DNA of 64,000 bases from Eubacteriales bacterium (GCA_030539395.1 JAUNSC010000013.1:16732-80731), one strand, 5' to 3'. Shown: positions 44,947 through 54,719, counted from the stretch's first letter. The notes: generated by a model from the sequence alone, not told the origin. A program made the numbers and translations.

Positions 44947-46335
44947 TTATTTATTACTTAAAAACTCGTGAATTCCCTTTGCAGCTGTTTTTCCTGCGCC
45001 CATTGCCAGGATAACTGTAGCTGCACCTGTAACAGCATCACCGCCGGCATAAACACCTTCTTTTGATGTCTTTCCTGTCTCTTCTTCTGCAATGATACAT
45101 TTACGTTTATTTGTATCGAGACCGATTGTTGTGGAAGAAATCAGCGGATTCGGTGATGTACCAAGAGACATGATTACTGTATCCACATCCAGAGTAAACT
45201 CAGAACCCGGAACTTCAACAGGACGTCTTCTTCCGGAAGCATCCGGCTCGCCAAGTTCCATTCTTATACATGTCATACCCTTCACTGCATCATTTTCGTC
45301 TACAAGAATTTCCTTCGGATTTGTCAGGAGATCAAAAATGATGCCTTCTTCTTTTGCGTGATGAACTTCTTCAACACGTGCCGGAAGTTCTGCTTCGCTG
45401 CGACGGTAAACAATATGTACTTCCGCACCAAGACGAAGAGCTGTTCTTGCAGCATCCATCGCAACGTTACCGCCGCCTACAACAGCAACTTTCTTTCCTC
45501 TTACGATCGGTGTATCGTAATCCTCACGGAACGCCTTCATCAGATTGTTTCTTGTCAGATATTCATTTGCGGAGAATACACCTTTTGCAGTTTCTCCCGG
45601 AATGCCCATGAACATCGGAAGACCTGCACCAGAGCCGATAAATACAGCTTCGAATCCTTCTTCATCCATAAGTTCATCGATCGTAATAGAACGTCCTATA
45701 ATTACATTTGTCTCAATCTTGACTCCAAGAGCTTTTACATTTTCAACTTCCTTTGCAACTACGTCAAGTTTCGGAAGACGGAATTCAGGGATACCATAGA
45801 CAAGAACTCCACCCGGCTCATGCAATGCCTCAAAAATTGTTACATCATAACCAAGTTTTGCAAGATCGCCTGCACAGGTAAGTCCGGAAGGACCTGAACC
45901 TATAACTGCAACTTTCCTGCCATTCTTAGCTTCAGGAGCTGTCGGTTTAATACCATTCTCTCTTGCCCAGTCAGCTACGAAACGTTCCAGCTTACCGATG
46001 GAAACCGCCTCGCCTTTGATACCACGGATACATTTTCCTTCACACTGGCTTTCCTGAGGACAAACACGTCCGCAGATTGCCGGAAGGGCACTTGACTCAG
46101 AGATTACTTTATAAGCTTCCTCAAAATTGCCTTCCTTTACCTGCGCAATGAATCCCGGAATATTAATATTAACAGGACATCCTGTAATACATTTTGCATT
46201 CTTACAATTGATGCAGCGTGATGCTTCTTCCATCGCTTCTTCTTTATTATATCCAAGACAAACCTCATCAAAGTTTGTTGCTCTTACCTTTGGTGCCTGT
46301 TCTCTGACAGGAACTTTCTTTAATACGTCTCCCAT
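44947..46335 (-). CDS. nfnB: NfnB, large subunit of NADH-dependent reduced ferredoxin:NADP+ oxidoreductase
   Basis: Catalytic NADPH side of the electron-bifurcating NfnAB enzyme. The 462 residues have cluster cysteines in CINCKNAKCITGCPVNI (about 40) and CGRVCPQESQCEGKC (about 87), an FAD site VIGSGPSGLTCAG (about 144) and an NADPH site VVGGGNVAMDAARTA (about 286). The sequence also looks like the small subunit of glutamate synthase (GltD), which databases often name it. The NfnA partner 1 base upstream and the lack of a large glutamate synthase subunit favour NfnB. GGAGG lies 8 bases upstream. Confidence 0.9.
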   Translation of the reverse strand: MGDVLKKVPVREQAPKVRATNFDEVCLGYNKEEAMEEASRCINCKNAKCITGCPVNINIPGFIAQVKEGNFEEAYKVISESSALPAICGRVCPQESQCEGKCIRGIKGEAVSIGKLERFVADWARENGIKPTAPEAKNGRKVAVIGSGPSGLTCAGDLAKLGYDVTIFEALHEPGGVLVYGIPEFRLPKLDVVAKEVENVKALGVKIETNVIIGRSITIDELMDEEGFEAVFIGSGAGLPMFMGIPGETAKGVFSANEYLTRNNLMKAFREDYDTPIVRGKKVAVVGGGNVAMDAARTALRLGAEVHIVYRRSEAELPARVEEVHHAKEEGIIFDLLTNPKEILVDENDAVKGMTCIRMELGEPDASGRRRPVEVPGSEFTLDVDTVIMSLGTSPNPLISSTTIGLDTNKRKCIIAEEETGKTSKEGVYAGGDAVTGAATVILAMGAGKTAAKGIHEFLSNK

Positions 46336-47228
46336 TATTTGTCACCTCCGCAGTTTCCACATCCGCCGTGATGTGTTTCACCTTCACGCAATTTCAAGAG
46401 CGCACGGCCTTCTTCGGTCTTATACATGGCCTGTCTCTTCATTGCCGCATCGAAATCAATAGCGTGTCCGTCAAATTCCGGTCCATCAACACAGGCAAAT
46501 TTAACTTCATCACCAACCATTACACGACAGGCGCCGCACATACCGGTTCCGTCTACCATGATCGGATTCATGCTGACGATTGTCGGAAGATTATATTTCT
46601 TTGTTGTCAGACAGCAGAATTTCATCATGATCATCGGGCCGATAGAAACACAGTGGTCATATGTCTTTCCTTCTTCTGTGATCAGATCATCAATGACTTT
46701 TGTAACCATACCGCTTCTGCCGTAAGAACCGTCATCTGTCGTTATGTAAAGATTTCCACTGACTGCTTTAAACTTCTCTTCAAGAATAACCAGTTCTTTT
46801 GTCTTTGCACCAATGATAACATCCGCATCCACACCATGCTCATGGAGCCATTTAACCTGTGGATACACCGGAGCAGTTCCCACACCGCCGGCTACAAACA
46901 GAATTTTCTTTTTCTTTGTCTCTTCCAGATTTTCTTCCATGCAAAGTTCGGACGGCTGACCAAGAGGACCGACAAAATCACGGAAGCTGTCACCAGCCTG
47001 CAATTTTGTAAATTTCTCTGTAGATGCTCCGATTGGCTGGAATACAATCGTGATAGTTCCGGCTTCTCTGTCATAATCGCAGATTGTCAGAGGAATTCTC
47101 TCTCCAACCTCATCCATCTTTACGATGATAAACTGTCCGGGCAGGCAATGTTTTGCTACTCTCGGGGCTTCTACAACCATCTCGTAGATATTGCCTGCAA
47201 GTTTTCCCGCTTTTAAAATCTTGTACAT
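46335..47228 (-). CDS. nfnA: NfnA, small subunit of NADH-dependent reduced ferredoxin:NADP+ oxidoreductase
   Basis: NADH-binding, FAD and [2Fe-2S] subunit of NfnAB, relative of PyrK-type reductases. It has the FAD-binding IPLTICDYDREAGTI (about 51), the NAD-binding LFVAGGVGTAPVYPQ (about 110) and the cluster cysteines in GMCGACRVMVGDEVKFACVD (about 227). A C-terminal Cys/Gly-rich tail, HHGGCGNCGGDK, is unusual. With NfnB it balances NADH, NADPH and ferredoxin pools in anaerobes. GGAGG precedes the ATG; a promoter lies at 47296-47324. Confidence 0.9.
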   Translation of the reverse strand: MYKILKAGKLAGNIYEMVVEAPRVAKHCLPGQFIIVKMDEVGERIPLTICDYDREAGTITIVFQPIGASTEKFTKLQAGDSFRDFVGPLGQPSELCMEENLEETKKKKILFVAGGVGTAPVYPQVKWLHEHGVDADVIIGAKTKELVILEEKFKAVSGNLYITTDDGSYGRSGMVTKVIDDLITEEGKTYDHCVSIGPMIMMKFCCLTTKKYNLPTIVSMNPIMVDGTGMCGACRVMVGDEVKFACVDGPEFDGHAIDFDAAMKRQAMYKTEEGRALLKLREGETHHGGCGNCGGDK

Positions 47229-47295
47229 AATCGCTTCCTCCTCTAATAATATGCATTTGAAAAGCTAAATGCCAGACATACGCATAACTAAGACA

Positions 47296-47324
47296 AATAT
47301 ACCGCATTAACGCAACAAATTCAA
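47296..47324 (-). promoter_or_regulatory. Promoter of nfnAB
   Basis: On the - strand TTGAAT (47319-47324), a 17-bp spacer and TATATT (47296-47301) lie in the gap after ftsK, about 70 bases before nfnA. So nfnAB is likely its own unit. No clear Rex site is visible. Confidence 0.7.
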
Positions 47325-47330
47325 GATTTT

Positions 47331-50063
47331 TTATATGTATTCGTCAATATATTGTTCAAATTCTTCCATAGACATCAGTACTTTCCGCGGTTTTGTGCCT
47401 TCTTCGGGTCCCACGACCCCTGCCTCTGACAATTGATCCATAATCCTTGCGGCACGATTGAATCCGATTTTGAACACACGCTGAAGCATACCAATGGACG
47501 CTTTCTCTTTTTCAATAATAAATTTTCCGGCATCTGCAAAATAAGCGTCATATTCACTTCCTCCGCCGCCCCCTGTTTCTACTGCGGCAGACGTTGCCTG
47601 CTGGACAAGATTCATCCGTTCTTCCATTTCCTGCTTATAAGCGCCCGTGTCATTTTTCTTTGTAAGGAATTCTGTCACATCACTGACTTCTTTATCTGAA
47701 ACAAATGCTCCCTGCACACGTGCAGGCTTCTGGTATCCCTGAGGATAAAACAGCATATCTCCTTTACCCAGAAGTTTTTCAGCCCCATTCATATCAATAA
47801 TCGTTCTGGAGTCTACACCACTTGTTACTGAAAAAGCAATTCTGGAAGGCATATTCGCCTTGATCAGACCCGTAATTACATTGACAGAAGGTCTCTGAGT
47901 CGCGATCACAAGATGAATTCCTGCCGCCCTGGCAAGCTGGGCCAGCCGGCAGATCGAATCCTCTACTTCACCCGGAGCAACCATCATAAGATCCGCCAGC
48001 TCATCTACAATAATAATGATCTGCGGCAGCTTCTTCGGTCTCTCTTCTTCCGGAATATCTGTCATGGCTGCAATTCTTGCATTATATCCTTTCAGATCCC
48101 GGACACCGCACTCGGCAAATTTATTATATCGGTCCGTCATTTCCGCAACTCCCCAGTTAAGGGCACCGGATGCCTTTTTCGGATCCGTTACCACCGGAAT
48201 AAACAGATGTGGTATCCCATTATAAACGGACAGCTCCACCACTTTCGGATCGATCATGATCAGTTTCACATCTTCCGGGTCAGCCTTGTATAAAATACTC
48301 ATGATCAGCGTATTGATACATACCGATTTACCGGAACCGGTCGCACCGGCAATCAAAAGATGCGGCATTTTCGCAATATCTGCCACGACAACTTTTCCTG
48401 CTATATCCTTACCTACCGCAAAACTCAGATTTGAAGGGGCCTTCTTAAACTCATCTGACTCAAGCAATTCTCTCAGATGAACCGCACTGTTTTCTTTATT
48501 TGGCACTTCAATACCCACCGCAGGTTTCCCTGGAATCGGTGCCTCGATCCGGATATCTGCCGCAGCAAGATTCAGTTTTATATCATCTGAAAGATTTACG
48601 ATCCTGCTTACTTTTACACCCTGTTCCGGCATAATCTCGTATCTGGTGACAGCCGGACCACAGCTTACATTTGTTACAGTAACATTTACCCCAAAATTAT
48701 GGAGCGTCTGCTGCAGTTTCACCGCAGTCTGTTTAACTTCCTCCATGGAATCTCCGCCACGTCCACGGGAAGGCTTTGACAAAAGCGACAGCGGCGGAAA
48801 AACATATGCCGGTTTTGCAACGCAGTCCGCCTGTGCAATCTCATCTGCCACCTGCTTCATATTCTTTTCCTGCTCTTCCTTTGAAGATTTTGGATTTTTA
48901 ACAGACTTATTCTGCGGAATATTATCAGCCTGTGTATCATCTTTTTGAATATTATCTATCGTTTTTGTGTCAGATTCAAGATTCATTGACGCAAAAGATT
49001 TCTCTTCTACCGTTTCCGAAACGCCATCTCTTTGAATTGTAAAATTCAAATCCATCTGCCTGGCCTTTTTCTCCGTATCTACCGAATCCACCATTTTTCT
49101 TGCACGGGAATCTGAAATTTTCTTTACGGGTGCAGATTCAACTTCCTCCATTTTATCCGTTTGCTTTATCTGCTTCCTGTTTTCACGTCTGTCTGTTTCT
49201 TCCTGCCTGTCTGCATCATTTTTTCTTCTGATTCTCGGCACAACCTCGTGAATTTCCTGCGCCGGTGGAAGCGTCCTGTCCATATCCGTATTTTCCATTA
49301 CACCGGAAACAATTCTTTCTCTTCTGGGTTTTTGAACTTCCAGTTTCAGCTCTTCATTATTATCTCTCAGCTGCTGGATCTGCTTCTGCATCCGCTGGCG
49401 TTTTTGCAGCTGGTTTCTTTCTTTTTTTAAAGAATGGAGTTCTCTTTTCGCCATGCTCCCGGATTTTGCCCTGCAGTATGCCCTCTTCCCTCTGCCGCGT
49501 ATATTATCAAACAGAGATCGCTCTGTAATAATGATGGCACATATGATCAGCAAGACCAGTAAACAGATCCAGGTACCTGCATTACCGAATACCGGAAAGA
49601 AAATCCGGCATAACAAAGCACCTGCCACACCGCCGCCGCTGTGAAAATCACTTCCCATTTCATAATAATCAGAAAAGACTCTTTCGGCATCATACTGTCC
49701 GGAAAGAAGTTCGCAAAAAGCACAGACGATCATAAACATGATAAAAGCTGCTCCGCCTTTTATCCAGGCCTCTGTATTTCCGTGATTTGCAACAAGAAAA
49801 GCGGTAAAAAAGAACAAAACAAACGGAACAGCATAACTGCTCACACCAAACACGCCAAAAAAGAACCTGCTGATGGTATTTCCAATCATTCCGCCAATTC
49901 CAAAAATATTACTGAGCATTAAAATAACACATATTGCAAGCACGATCCAGAGAAGAACCTCTGCGAGCATCGGGGTTCCCGGCTCACGGCTGATATCCGG
50001 AACATCAATTTCTTTTCTGCTGCTTTTCTTTGGTTTCGTTGATGATGTTTTCTTACTTGCCAT
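47331..50063 (-). CDS. ftsK: DNA translocase FtsK/SpoIIIE
   Basis: Pumps DNA through the closing septum and, in FtsK, activates Xer recombination at dif. The 910 residues have four membrane segments (about 30-185), a charged coiled linker (about 190-430), the alpha/beta motor and a C-terminal gamma domain (about 850-910) that reads DNA polarity. Walker A is GATGSGKSVCINTL (about 572), Walker B IIIIVDELADLMM (about 690). FtsK and SpoIIIE functions cannot be separated by sequence. A Xer recombinase and dif-like site are 43 kb away. Confidence 0.95.
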   Translation of the reverse strand: MASKKTSSTKPKKSSRKEIDVPDISREPGTPMLAEVLLWIVLAICVILMLSNIFGIGGMIGNTISRFFFGVFGVSSYAVPFVLFFFTAFLVANHGNTEAWIKGGAAFIMFMIVCAFCELLSGQYDAERVFSDYYEMGSDFHSGGGVAGALLCRIFFPVFGNAGTWICLLVLLIICAIIITERSLFDNIRGRGKRAYCRAKSGSMAKRELHSLKKERNQLQKRQRMQKQIQQLRDNNEELKLEVQKPRRERIVSGVMENTDMDRTLPPAQEIHEVVPRIRRKNDADRQEETDRRENRKQIKQTDKMEEVESAPVKKISDSRARKMVDSVDTEKKARQMDLNFTIQRDGVSETVEEKSFASMNLESDTKTIDNIQKDDTQADNIPQNKSVKNPKSSKEEQEKNMKQVADEIAQADCVAKPAYVFPPLSLLSKPSRGRGGDSMEEVKQTAVKLQQTLHNFGVNVTVTNVSCGPAVTRYEIMPEQGVKVSRIVNLSDDIKLNLAAADIRIEAPIPGKPAVGIEVPNKENSAVHLRELLESDEFKKAPSNLSFAVGKDIAGKVVVADIAKMPHLLIAGATGSGKSVCINTLIMSILYKADPEDVKLIMIDPKVVELSVYNGIPHLFIPVVTDPKKASGALNWGVAEMTDRYNKFAECGVRDLKGYNARIAAMTDIPEEERPKKLPQIIIIVDELADLMMVAPGEVEDSICRLAQLARAAGIHLVIATQRPSVNVITGLIKANMPSRIAFSVTSGVDSRTIIDMNGAEKLLGKGDMLFYPQGYQKPARVQGAFVSDKEVSDVTEFLTKKNDTGAYKQEMEERMNLVQQATSAAVETGGGGGSEYDAYFADAGKFIIEKEKASIGMLQRVFKIGFNRAARIMDQLSEAGVVGPEEGTKPRKVLMSMEEFEQYIDEYI

Positions 50064-50090
50064 GAATACTATATTCTCCCCTTACACTCC

Positions 50091-50969
50091 TTATCTGCTT
50101 ATAAAGTGGCCTGAAATAGCAATAATACCGACTATAAGACAATATACCGCAAACCCTTTAAATTTCTTTTTTCTGACCACAACAAGCATTTTTTTTATGC
50201 AAATAAATCCTGTAACTCCCGCTATTACCGATCCCAATAAATAAATGAATATCTGCGGCATTGTCACTGTATACTTTCCCAGATCCCCGCATTCCAGAAT
50301 AACTGCACCGAGTATTGCCGGTACAGACATAATAAAGGAATATTTCACCGCAAATCTCCTGTCAAAACCGCTGATAAGACATGCCGCTATCGTTGTCCCG
50401 GACCTTGATAATCCCGGAAGTGTTGACAGCCCCTGAGCAACGCCGATCATAAAGCTGTTTGTATATGTAATATCTTTTGGAATTTTTTTATCTGATTCCA
50501 CTACATCTGCAACAAGAAGCAATCCTGCGGTGAGAATCAGGCAAACACCCGGTACGATCAAAGTCTGTTCCGCTATGGACACCAGTTCTCTTGCTGAATA
50601 ACCGATTATAGCTGTAGGAATCGTTGAAATAATAACCAGCATTACAAATTTCCGGTAATTATTATGGACGATCTTACGATATCTTTTTGCATCCTGTTCT
50701 TTATGATTATGCTTCATAATTCCAATATTATAGATAATATCCCGAATCATCCGCAAAGTCTCTGCGATCATCCGGCCAATATCTTTCCGAAAGGCAACAA
50801 TAACCGCAACCATGGTTCCAAAGTGCAGAAGGACATCAAAAAGAAGTCCCCCGTCTGTATTGATATCCAGTAAATTTTTTATAATGGAAAGATGTCCGGA
50901 GCTGCTGACCGGCAAAAATTCCGTAATTCCCTGGACAAATCCCAAAAATATAGCTTGAATAATCGACAT
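50091..50969 (-). CDS. uppP: Undecaprenyl-diphosphatase UppP (BacA)
   Basis: Integral membrane phosphatase that recycles undecaprenyl pyrophosphate for wall synthesis; its overproduction gives bacitracin resistance. The 292 residues have about seven membrane segments and the two catalytic blocks GITEFLPVSSSGHL (about 14) and LPGLSRSGTT (about 183). ATG 50969 has GGGGGAGG six bases upstream, so the 21-base longer frame is rejected. It leads ftsK by 27 bases. Confidence 0.96.
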   Translation of the reverse strand: MSIIQAIFLGFVQGITEFLPVSSSGHLSIIKNLLDINTDGGLLFDVLLHFGTMVAVIVAFRKDIGRMIAETLRMIRDIIYNIGIMKHNHKEQDAKRYRKIVHNNYRKFVMLVIISTIPTAIIGYSARELVSIAEQTLIVPGVCLILTAGLLLVADVVESDKKIPKDITYTNSFMIGVAQGLSTLPGLSRSGTTIAACLISGFDRRFAVKYSFIMSVPAILGAVILECGDLGKYTVTMPQIFIYLLGSVIAGVTGFICIKKMLVVVRKKKFKGFAVYCLIVGIIAISGHFISR

Positions 50970-51000
50970 GATATCCTCCCCCAAATTCAATCAATAAATT

Positions 51001-51029
51001 ATTTTATCATATTTTTTTATTTTATACAA
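51001..51029 (-). promoter_or_regulatory. Likely promoter of uppP-ftsK
   Basis: On the - strand TTGTAT (51024-51029), a 17-bp spacer and TAAAAT (51001-51006) lie 32 bases before the uppP start, in an AT-rich gap after tepA. Confidence 0.55.
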
Positions 51030-51059
51030 ATATTAAATCCCACATACATCAGGCACTCT

Positions 51060-51710
51060 TTAAATCATACTGTGGATTTTCTTTAAAGCTTCAGAAATTC
51101 CGCCCACCTGGTTAATAATGCCCTCTTCTACCGCCTGTTTTCCAACCAGAATCGTTCCAAGATCCTTTGTCAGCATCCCTGTATCAAGCATCAGCTGCTC
51201 CAGCCGTTCTCTGCCTGCACCGCAATGTGATGAAATAAAACCAAGAATGCGGTCCTGCATCTGCTTAAAATAATCATAAGTCTGTGGTGCGCCAATTACT
51301 GTTCCGCTCATACGAACCGGATGAATTACCATTGTTCCTGTCTCTACAATAAAAGAATAATCTGTAGATACTGCAATCGGAACACCAATAGAATGACTCC
51401 CGCCAAGAACAAGGGAAACTGTTGGTTTGCTTAAAGACGCAATCATTTCAGCAATTGCAAGCCCTGCTTCCACATCACCGCCCACGGTATTTAAAAGTAC
51501 CAGAACTCCTTCGATTTCGCGGCTGTCCTCAATTGCTGCAAGCTGAGGAAGAATATGCTCATATTTTGTTGTTTTAGTATTGGAAGGAAGACACTCATGT
51601 CCTTCTATTTCCCCGATCACCGTGATCAGATGAATTTTGTGATTCAATGTAACCTGGCCATATTCTTTGAGATCTTTACCATTATTGTCATTTTTCTTTT
51701 CTTCTGCCAT
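51060..51710 (-). CDS. tepA: ClpP-like serine protease TepA
   Basis: A 216-residue ClpP-family peptidase of the TepA/YmfB branch, linked in Bacillus to protein export and to spores. The nucleophile Ser lies in VLGGSHSIGVPIA (about 101) and the His in TMVIHPVRMSG (about 125), with LLNTVGGDVEAG (about 75) the oxyanion region. ATG 51710 follows AGAGGTG and is preferred to the GTG three codons earlier. In Bacillus tepA also neighbours spoIIIE/ftsK, as here (uppP between). Confidence 0.88.
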   Translation of the reverse strand: MAEEKKNDNNGKDLKEYGQVTLNHKIHLITVIGEIEGHECLPSNTKTTKYEHILPQLAAIEDSREIEGVLVLLNTVGGDVEAGLAIAEMIASLSKPTVSLVLGGSHSIGVPIAVSTDYSFIVETGTMVIHPVRMSGTVIGAPQTYDYFKQMQDRILGFISSHCGAGRERLEQLMLDTGMLTKDLGTILVGKQAVEEGIINQVGGISEALKKIHSMI

Positions 51711-51781
51711 ATTTGTCACCTCTTTTGGATAATTAGAAAAAGTATTCCCTTTTTTCTGATCATCTATTCAGGAAGAAGAAA

Positions 51782-51809
51782 AGACAGTGTGCCGCTTTGC
51801 ACACTGTCT
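51782..51809 (-). terminator. Terminator after the CYITT-box protein gene
   Basis: An 11-bp perfect stem, AGACAGTGTGC / GCACACTGTCT with a 6-base loop, lies 8 bases after the stop at 51817 and is followed on the - strand by TTTTCTTCTTCC. Confidence 0.88.
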
Positions 51810-51816
51810 GTTGGTA

Positions 51817-52590
51817 TCAGCTACAATAGAAATACTCTTCCTGCAATTTTCTCACCATTTCCATATAGAGTTCTTTGCAGGATTCGTTCTCGCCCTTTTC
51901 AATCATAGTCATACAGGGATATAAATACGTCTCCCATATTGATTGATAAATCTTTTCCCGTTCAGGCAATTTATTAATTCTTTTTACGATGGTAGGTGCA
52001 ACATCATAGTATTCCCGGATAACCTGCTCCCCTTCCGGCTGCTGCATCAAATATCCGTCCCGATAATTTCTGAAAAGTGTCAGTTCATAACAATCATCCG
52101 GTTTTCCCTGAGTTTCACAAACTGCCGTAGTAATATAACACCACTTTTTATGAAATCCGGCTTCAATATCTTCGAAAGGCGCCGCAGAAATATTTGTTGA
52201 CGGGAATTGTTCTTTCCAGCATTTCAAAATAATATCTGTCAATGGCTTCGCACTCTCTCCGCCATACTTTAAGATTCCCGGCAGTACATAGACAACCATA
52301 CAGAGATTCAGATCAATCAGTTTCGCATCTTTTTTTCTCTTTTTGATCACAGCATCAATCGCAGATACTGCACTTTCAATAACAGCATCCGCCATATTTA
52401 ATATGAACTGCTCTTTATCAACCGCATTGTTATATCCCGTTTCTACAGCTTCATATACATTCAGGTTGCTCTCATAATACTTTTTGAATGTATCTGCATA
52501 GGATTTTTTATTAAAACTGCCCATCGGATTTTCCCAGTCAGGTATGATCTTTTCCATTCCATGAAGGGCGGTAAGGTATGTATTTTCCAT
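51817..52590 (-). CDS. Uncharacterised protein with a C-terminal CYITTAVC (CFI-box-like) domain
   Basis: A 257-residue cytoplasmic protein. The N-terminal two thirds are helical without a known domain. From about residue 150 it has CYITTAVCETQGKPDDC, LFRNYRDGYL and IREYYDVAPTIVKRI, the conserved block of CFI-box C-terminal proteins, with two cysteines seven residues apart. Function unknown. GGAGG precedes the ATG, and the start overlaps the yebC stop (TAATG), so the two genes are coupled. A terminator follows. Confidence 0.78.
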   Translation of the reverse strand: MENTYLTALHGMEKIIPDWENPMGSFNKKSYADTFKKYYESNLNVYEAVETGYNNAVDKEQFILNMADAVIESAVSAIDAVIKKRKKDAKLIDLNLCMVVYVLPGILKYGGESAKPLTDIILKCWKEQFPSTNISAAPFEDIEAGFHKKWCYITTAVCETQGKPDDCYELTLFRNYRDGYLMQQPEGEQVIREYYDVAPTIVKRINKLPEREKIYQSIWETYLYPCMTMIEKGENESCKELYMEMVRKLQEEYFYCS

Positions 52591-53324
52591 TATACCTGGT
52601 CCTCCAGATTTGTATAAACATTCTGAACATCATCATCTTCATCCAGCAGATCCAGTGTTCTCTGAAGATTTTTTAATGCTGTCTCATCTGTAACTGAAAC
52701 ATAATTCTGAGGAATCATCGTAACCTCTGCCTCAGCCATCAAAATTCCCTCTTTTTCCAGAGCCTCCCGAACTTTTCCGAATTCATCCGGGTCCGTAATG
52801 ATCTCAAAACTGTCTTCTTCCTCGGAAAAATCTTCTGCACCGGCATCCAGAACAAGCATCATCAGATCATCTGCATCCATTTCACATTCTTCACGGTCAA
52901 TGATAATCTGTCCCTTTTTATCAAAACTGTAAGAAACGCATCCCGGTGTACCAATGCTTCCGCCGCCTTTTGTAAAAGCACTTCTTACATTGGCAGCCGT
53001 ACGGTTTTTATTGTCAGTCAGCGCATCAACAATAATTGCTATACCACCTGGTCCATACCCCTCATAGGATACGTATTCATAATTAACAGAATTGGCATCT
53101 CCTGCCGCCTTTTTAATACCACGGTCAATCGTATCATTCGGCATATTGTTTGCTTTTGCCTTTGCGATCACATCGCGAAGTTTGCTGTTATTTGCCGGAT
53201 CCGGTCCGCCTTCTTTTACTGCAACAGCAATTTCACGTCCGATAATAGTGAAAATCTTTCCTTTCGCAGCATCATTTTTTTCTTTTTTGTGCTTAATATT
53301 CGCAAATTTTGAGTGTCCTGACAT
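52590..53324 (-). CDS. yebC: YebC/PmpR-family regulator
   Basis: A 244-residue protein of the YebC/PmpR family, DNA-binding regulators or, as shown for some members, factors that help ribosomes through proline stretches. [21 protein letters not shown] (split: [16 protein letters not shown] near 3, [14 protein letters not shown] near 19) and [19 protein letters not shown] (about 84) are signatures. AGGAG precedes the ATG. Overlaps the next gene by one base. Confidence 0.95.
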   Translation of the reverse strand: MSGHSKFANIKHKKEKNDAAKGKIFTIIGREIAVAVKEGGPDPANNSKLRDVIAKAKANNMPNDTIDRGIKKAAGDANSVNYEYVSYEGYGPGGIAIIVDALTDNKNRTAANVRSAFTKGGGSIGTPGCVSYSFDKKGQIIIDREECEMDADDLMMLVLDAGAEDFSEEEDSFEIITDPDEFGKVREALEKEGILMAEAEVTMIPQNYVSVTDETALKNLQRTLDLLDEDDDVQNVYTNLEDQV

Positions 53325-53335
53325 TGTTTTCTCTC

Positions 53336-54235
53336 CTATTCTTCACTTTCATTTTTCTGTATATCTTCGTCAAGTTTATGTACTTTTACACGATCGATAA
53401 TCTTATTGGCCACATTCAGAATCTGAAAACTGTATCCGTCTGTTATAATTTCAGACCTCTCATCCTCAGATGGAATCTTGTCCAGTTTTGACACCAGATA
53501 CCCATTCAGTGTCTCATAATCCACACCTTCAAATGTAATACCAAGCGCATCCGACACTTCGCTAAGCGGCGCAAGCCCTGATATAACATAATCACCACCG
53601 GCGCATTCCTCAATCAAAACCTCGTCATCATCATATTCATCCTGAATATTCCCAACAATTTTTTCCAGAATGTCTTCCATTGCAACCAGTCCTGCTGTCT
53701 GTCCATATTCGTCAGCCACAATGACCATCTGGAGCTTTTTCAGCTGCATATTCGTGATCAGTCTGCTCAGGGATCTTGTTTCCGGAATAAAAACCGCTTT
53801 GCGCAGCAGCTCCGGTATGTCCTTGATCATCCAGTCATTATATTTATGCTCATGCTTTGTATGACACCTCATGGCATCTTTTAAATACAGCAGACCTATG
53901 ATATTGTCAATATTATCCAGATATACCGGATATCTGGAATGGGTATCATCAAGCATAAAGTTGAGTGCATCCGCAAGCCTCGCTGTTCCGTCAACAGCTG
54001 TTATATTCATACGGTGCGTCATGACATCCTGTGCTTCCAAATCTGTAAACTCCAGGATATTTTGTATCATTTCTGCTTCATTTGCTTCAATTACACCCTG
54101 TTCATGTCCTTCATTCACTTTTGATATAATTTCTTCTTCGATATAATCTTCCGGCTCAGGATTATTGCCCCCGAGTATCTTTGCAAGATGTCCGGCAAAA
54201 GACTTTAACACTCTTGTTCTCCCTTTCTTTCGCAT
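53336..54235 (-). CDS. CBS-domain protein with CorC/HlyC transporter-associated domain
   Basis: A 299-residue soluble protein of the hemolysin C/CorC family. Paired CBS domains (about 85-205; [33 protein letters not shown]) are followed by the CorC_HlyC domain (about 225-285; [14 protein letters not shown]). The membrane DUF21 domain of larger homologues is absent. Homologues affect Mg/Co transport or act as hemolysins, but the role here is not known. It has its own promoter at 54262-54290. Confidence 0.88.
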   Translation of the reverse strand: MRKKGRTRVLKSFAGHLAKILGGNNPEPEDYIEEEIISKVNEGHEQGVIEANEAEMIQNILEFTDLEAQDVMTHRMNITAVDGTARLADALNFMLDDTHSRYPVYLDNIDNIIGLLYLKDAMRCHTKHEHKYNDWMIKDIPELLRKAVFIPETRSLSRLITNMQLKKLQMVIVADEYGQTAGLVAMEDILEKIVGNIQDEYDDDEVLIEECAGGDYVISGLAPLSEVSDALGITFEGVDYETLNGYLVSKLDKIPSEDERSEIITDGYSFQILNVANKIIDRVKVHKLDEDIQKNESEE

Positions 54236-54261
54236 CTATCTTTGCGCTGCATCAATAAGAT

Positions 54262-54290
54262 AATATATCATTTATCATTCGTTTCGTCAA
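54262..54290 (-). promoter_or_regulatory. Promoter of the CBS-domain gene
   Basis: On the - strand TTGACG (54285-54290) overlaps the mazF stop, with a 17-bp spacer and TATATT (54262-54267), 27 bases before the start codon. Confidence 0.75.
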
Positions 54291-54643
54291 GACAGGTATG
54301 TATCCAGTTCCAGACTTATCATCAGTGCATGGTCAACCTGTTTTAAAACGGAAGCATCCAGATGACATACTTTATCTTTCAGCCTTTTTTTATCAATTGT
54401 CCTCAGTTGTTCCAACAATATGACCGAATCTTTTACAATGTTATAGCGGCTCGCTTCTATTCCTATATGTGTCGGCAGTTTTGCCTTATTCATTTTTGAA
54501 GTAATAGCAGCAACAATAACCGTGGGACTGTGTTTATTTCCCACATCATTCTGTATTACAAGTACAGGTCTTATTCCTCCCTGTTCTGAACCGACAACCG
54601 GTCTCAGATCCGCATAAAAAATATCACCTCGTCTGATAATCAC
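54287..54643 (-). CDS. MazF/PemK-type toxin, EndoA-like mRNA interferase
   Basis: A 118-residue endoribonuclease of the MazF family, close in layout to Bacillus EndoA (NdoA), which cuts mRNA at short motifs. [20 protein letters not shown] (split: [15 protein letters not shown] near 4, [14 protein letters not shown] near 20) and VSQLRTI-like [13 protein letters not shown] (about 77) are present. Translation starts at GTG 54643. No MazE-type antitoxin frame fits the 76-base gap to alr, where Bacillus has ndoAI. Repeated TCACACT motifs lie over its start (see 54640-54677). Confidence 0.92.
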   Translation of the reverse strand: MIIRRGDIFYADLRPVVGSEQGGIRPVLVIQNDVGNKHSPTVIVAAITSKMNKAKLPTHIGIEASRYNIVKDSVILLEQLRTIDKKRLKDKVCHLDASVLKQVDHALMISLELDTYLS

Positions 54644-54677
54644 ACTTCTTCACACTCCAAATTATATGTTTCACACT
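54640..54677. repeat. Three direct TCACACT motifs around a -10 box before mazF
   Basis: TCACACT occurs at 54640-54646, 54650-54656 and 54671-54677, that is 10 and 21 bp apart, about one and two helical turns. A perfect -10 hexamer on the - strand (TATAAT, 54661-54666) lies between the last two; its -35 is weak. The layout resembles an operator, though the regulator is unknown. Confidence 0.45.
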
Positions 54678-54719
54678 GTCTGGAGTATTTCCGTTTTTTT
54701 ATCAGATATGCACCTGATA

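Noticed and set aside
44947-46335. Glutamate synthase small subunit
   Set aside because: There is no large subunit gene near, and the NfnA partner directly upstream makes NfnB the better name.
46368-47216. A 282-residue open frame on the + strand opposite nfnA
   Set aside because: Mirror frame of nfnA with Cys/His/Phe-rich composition and no domain; the - strand gene has all cofactor motifs.
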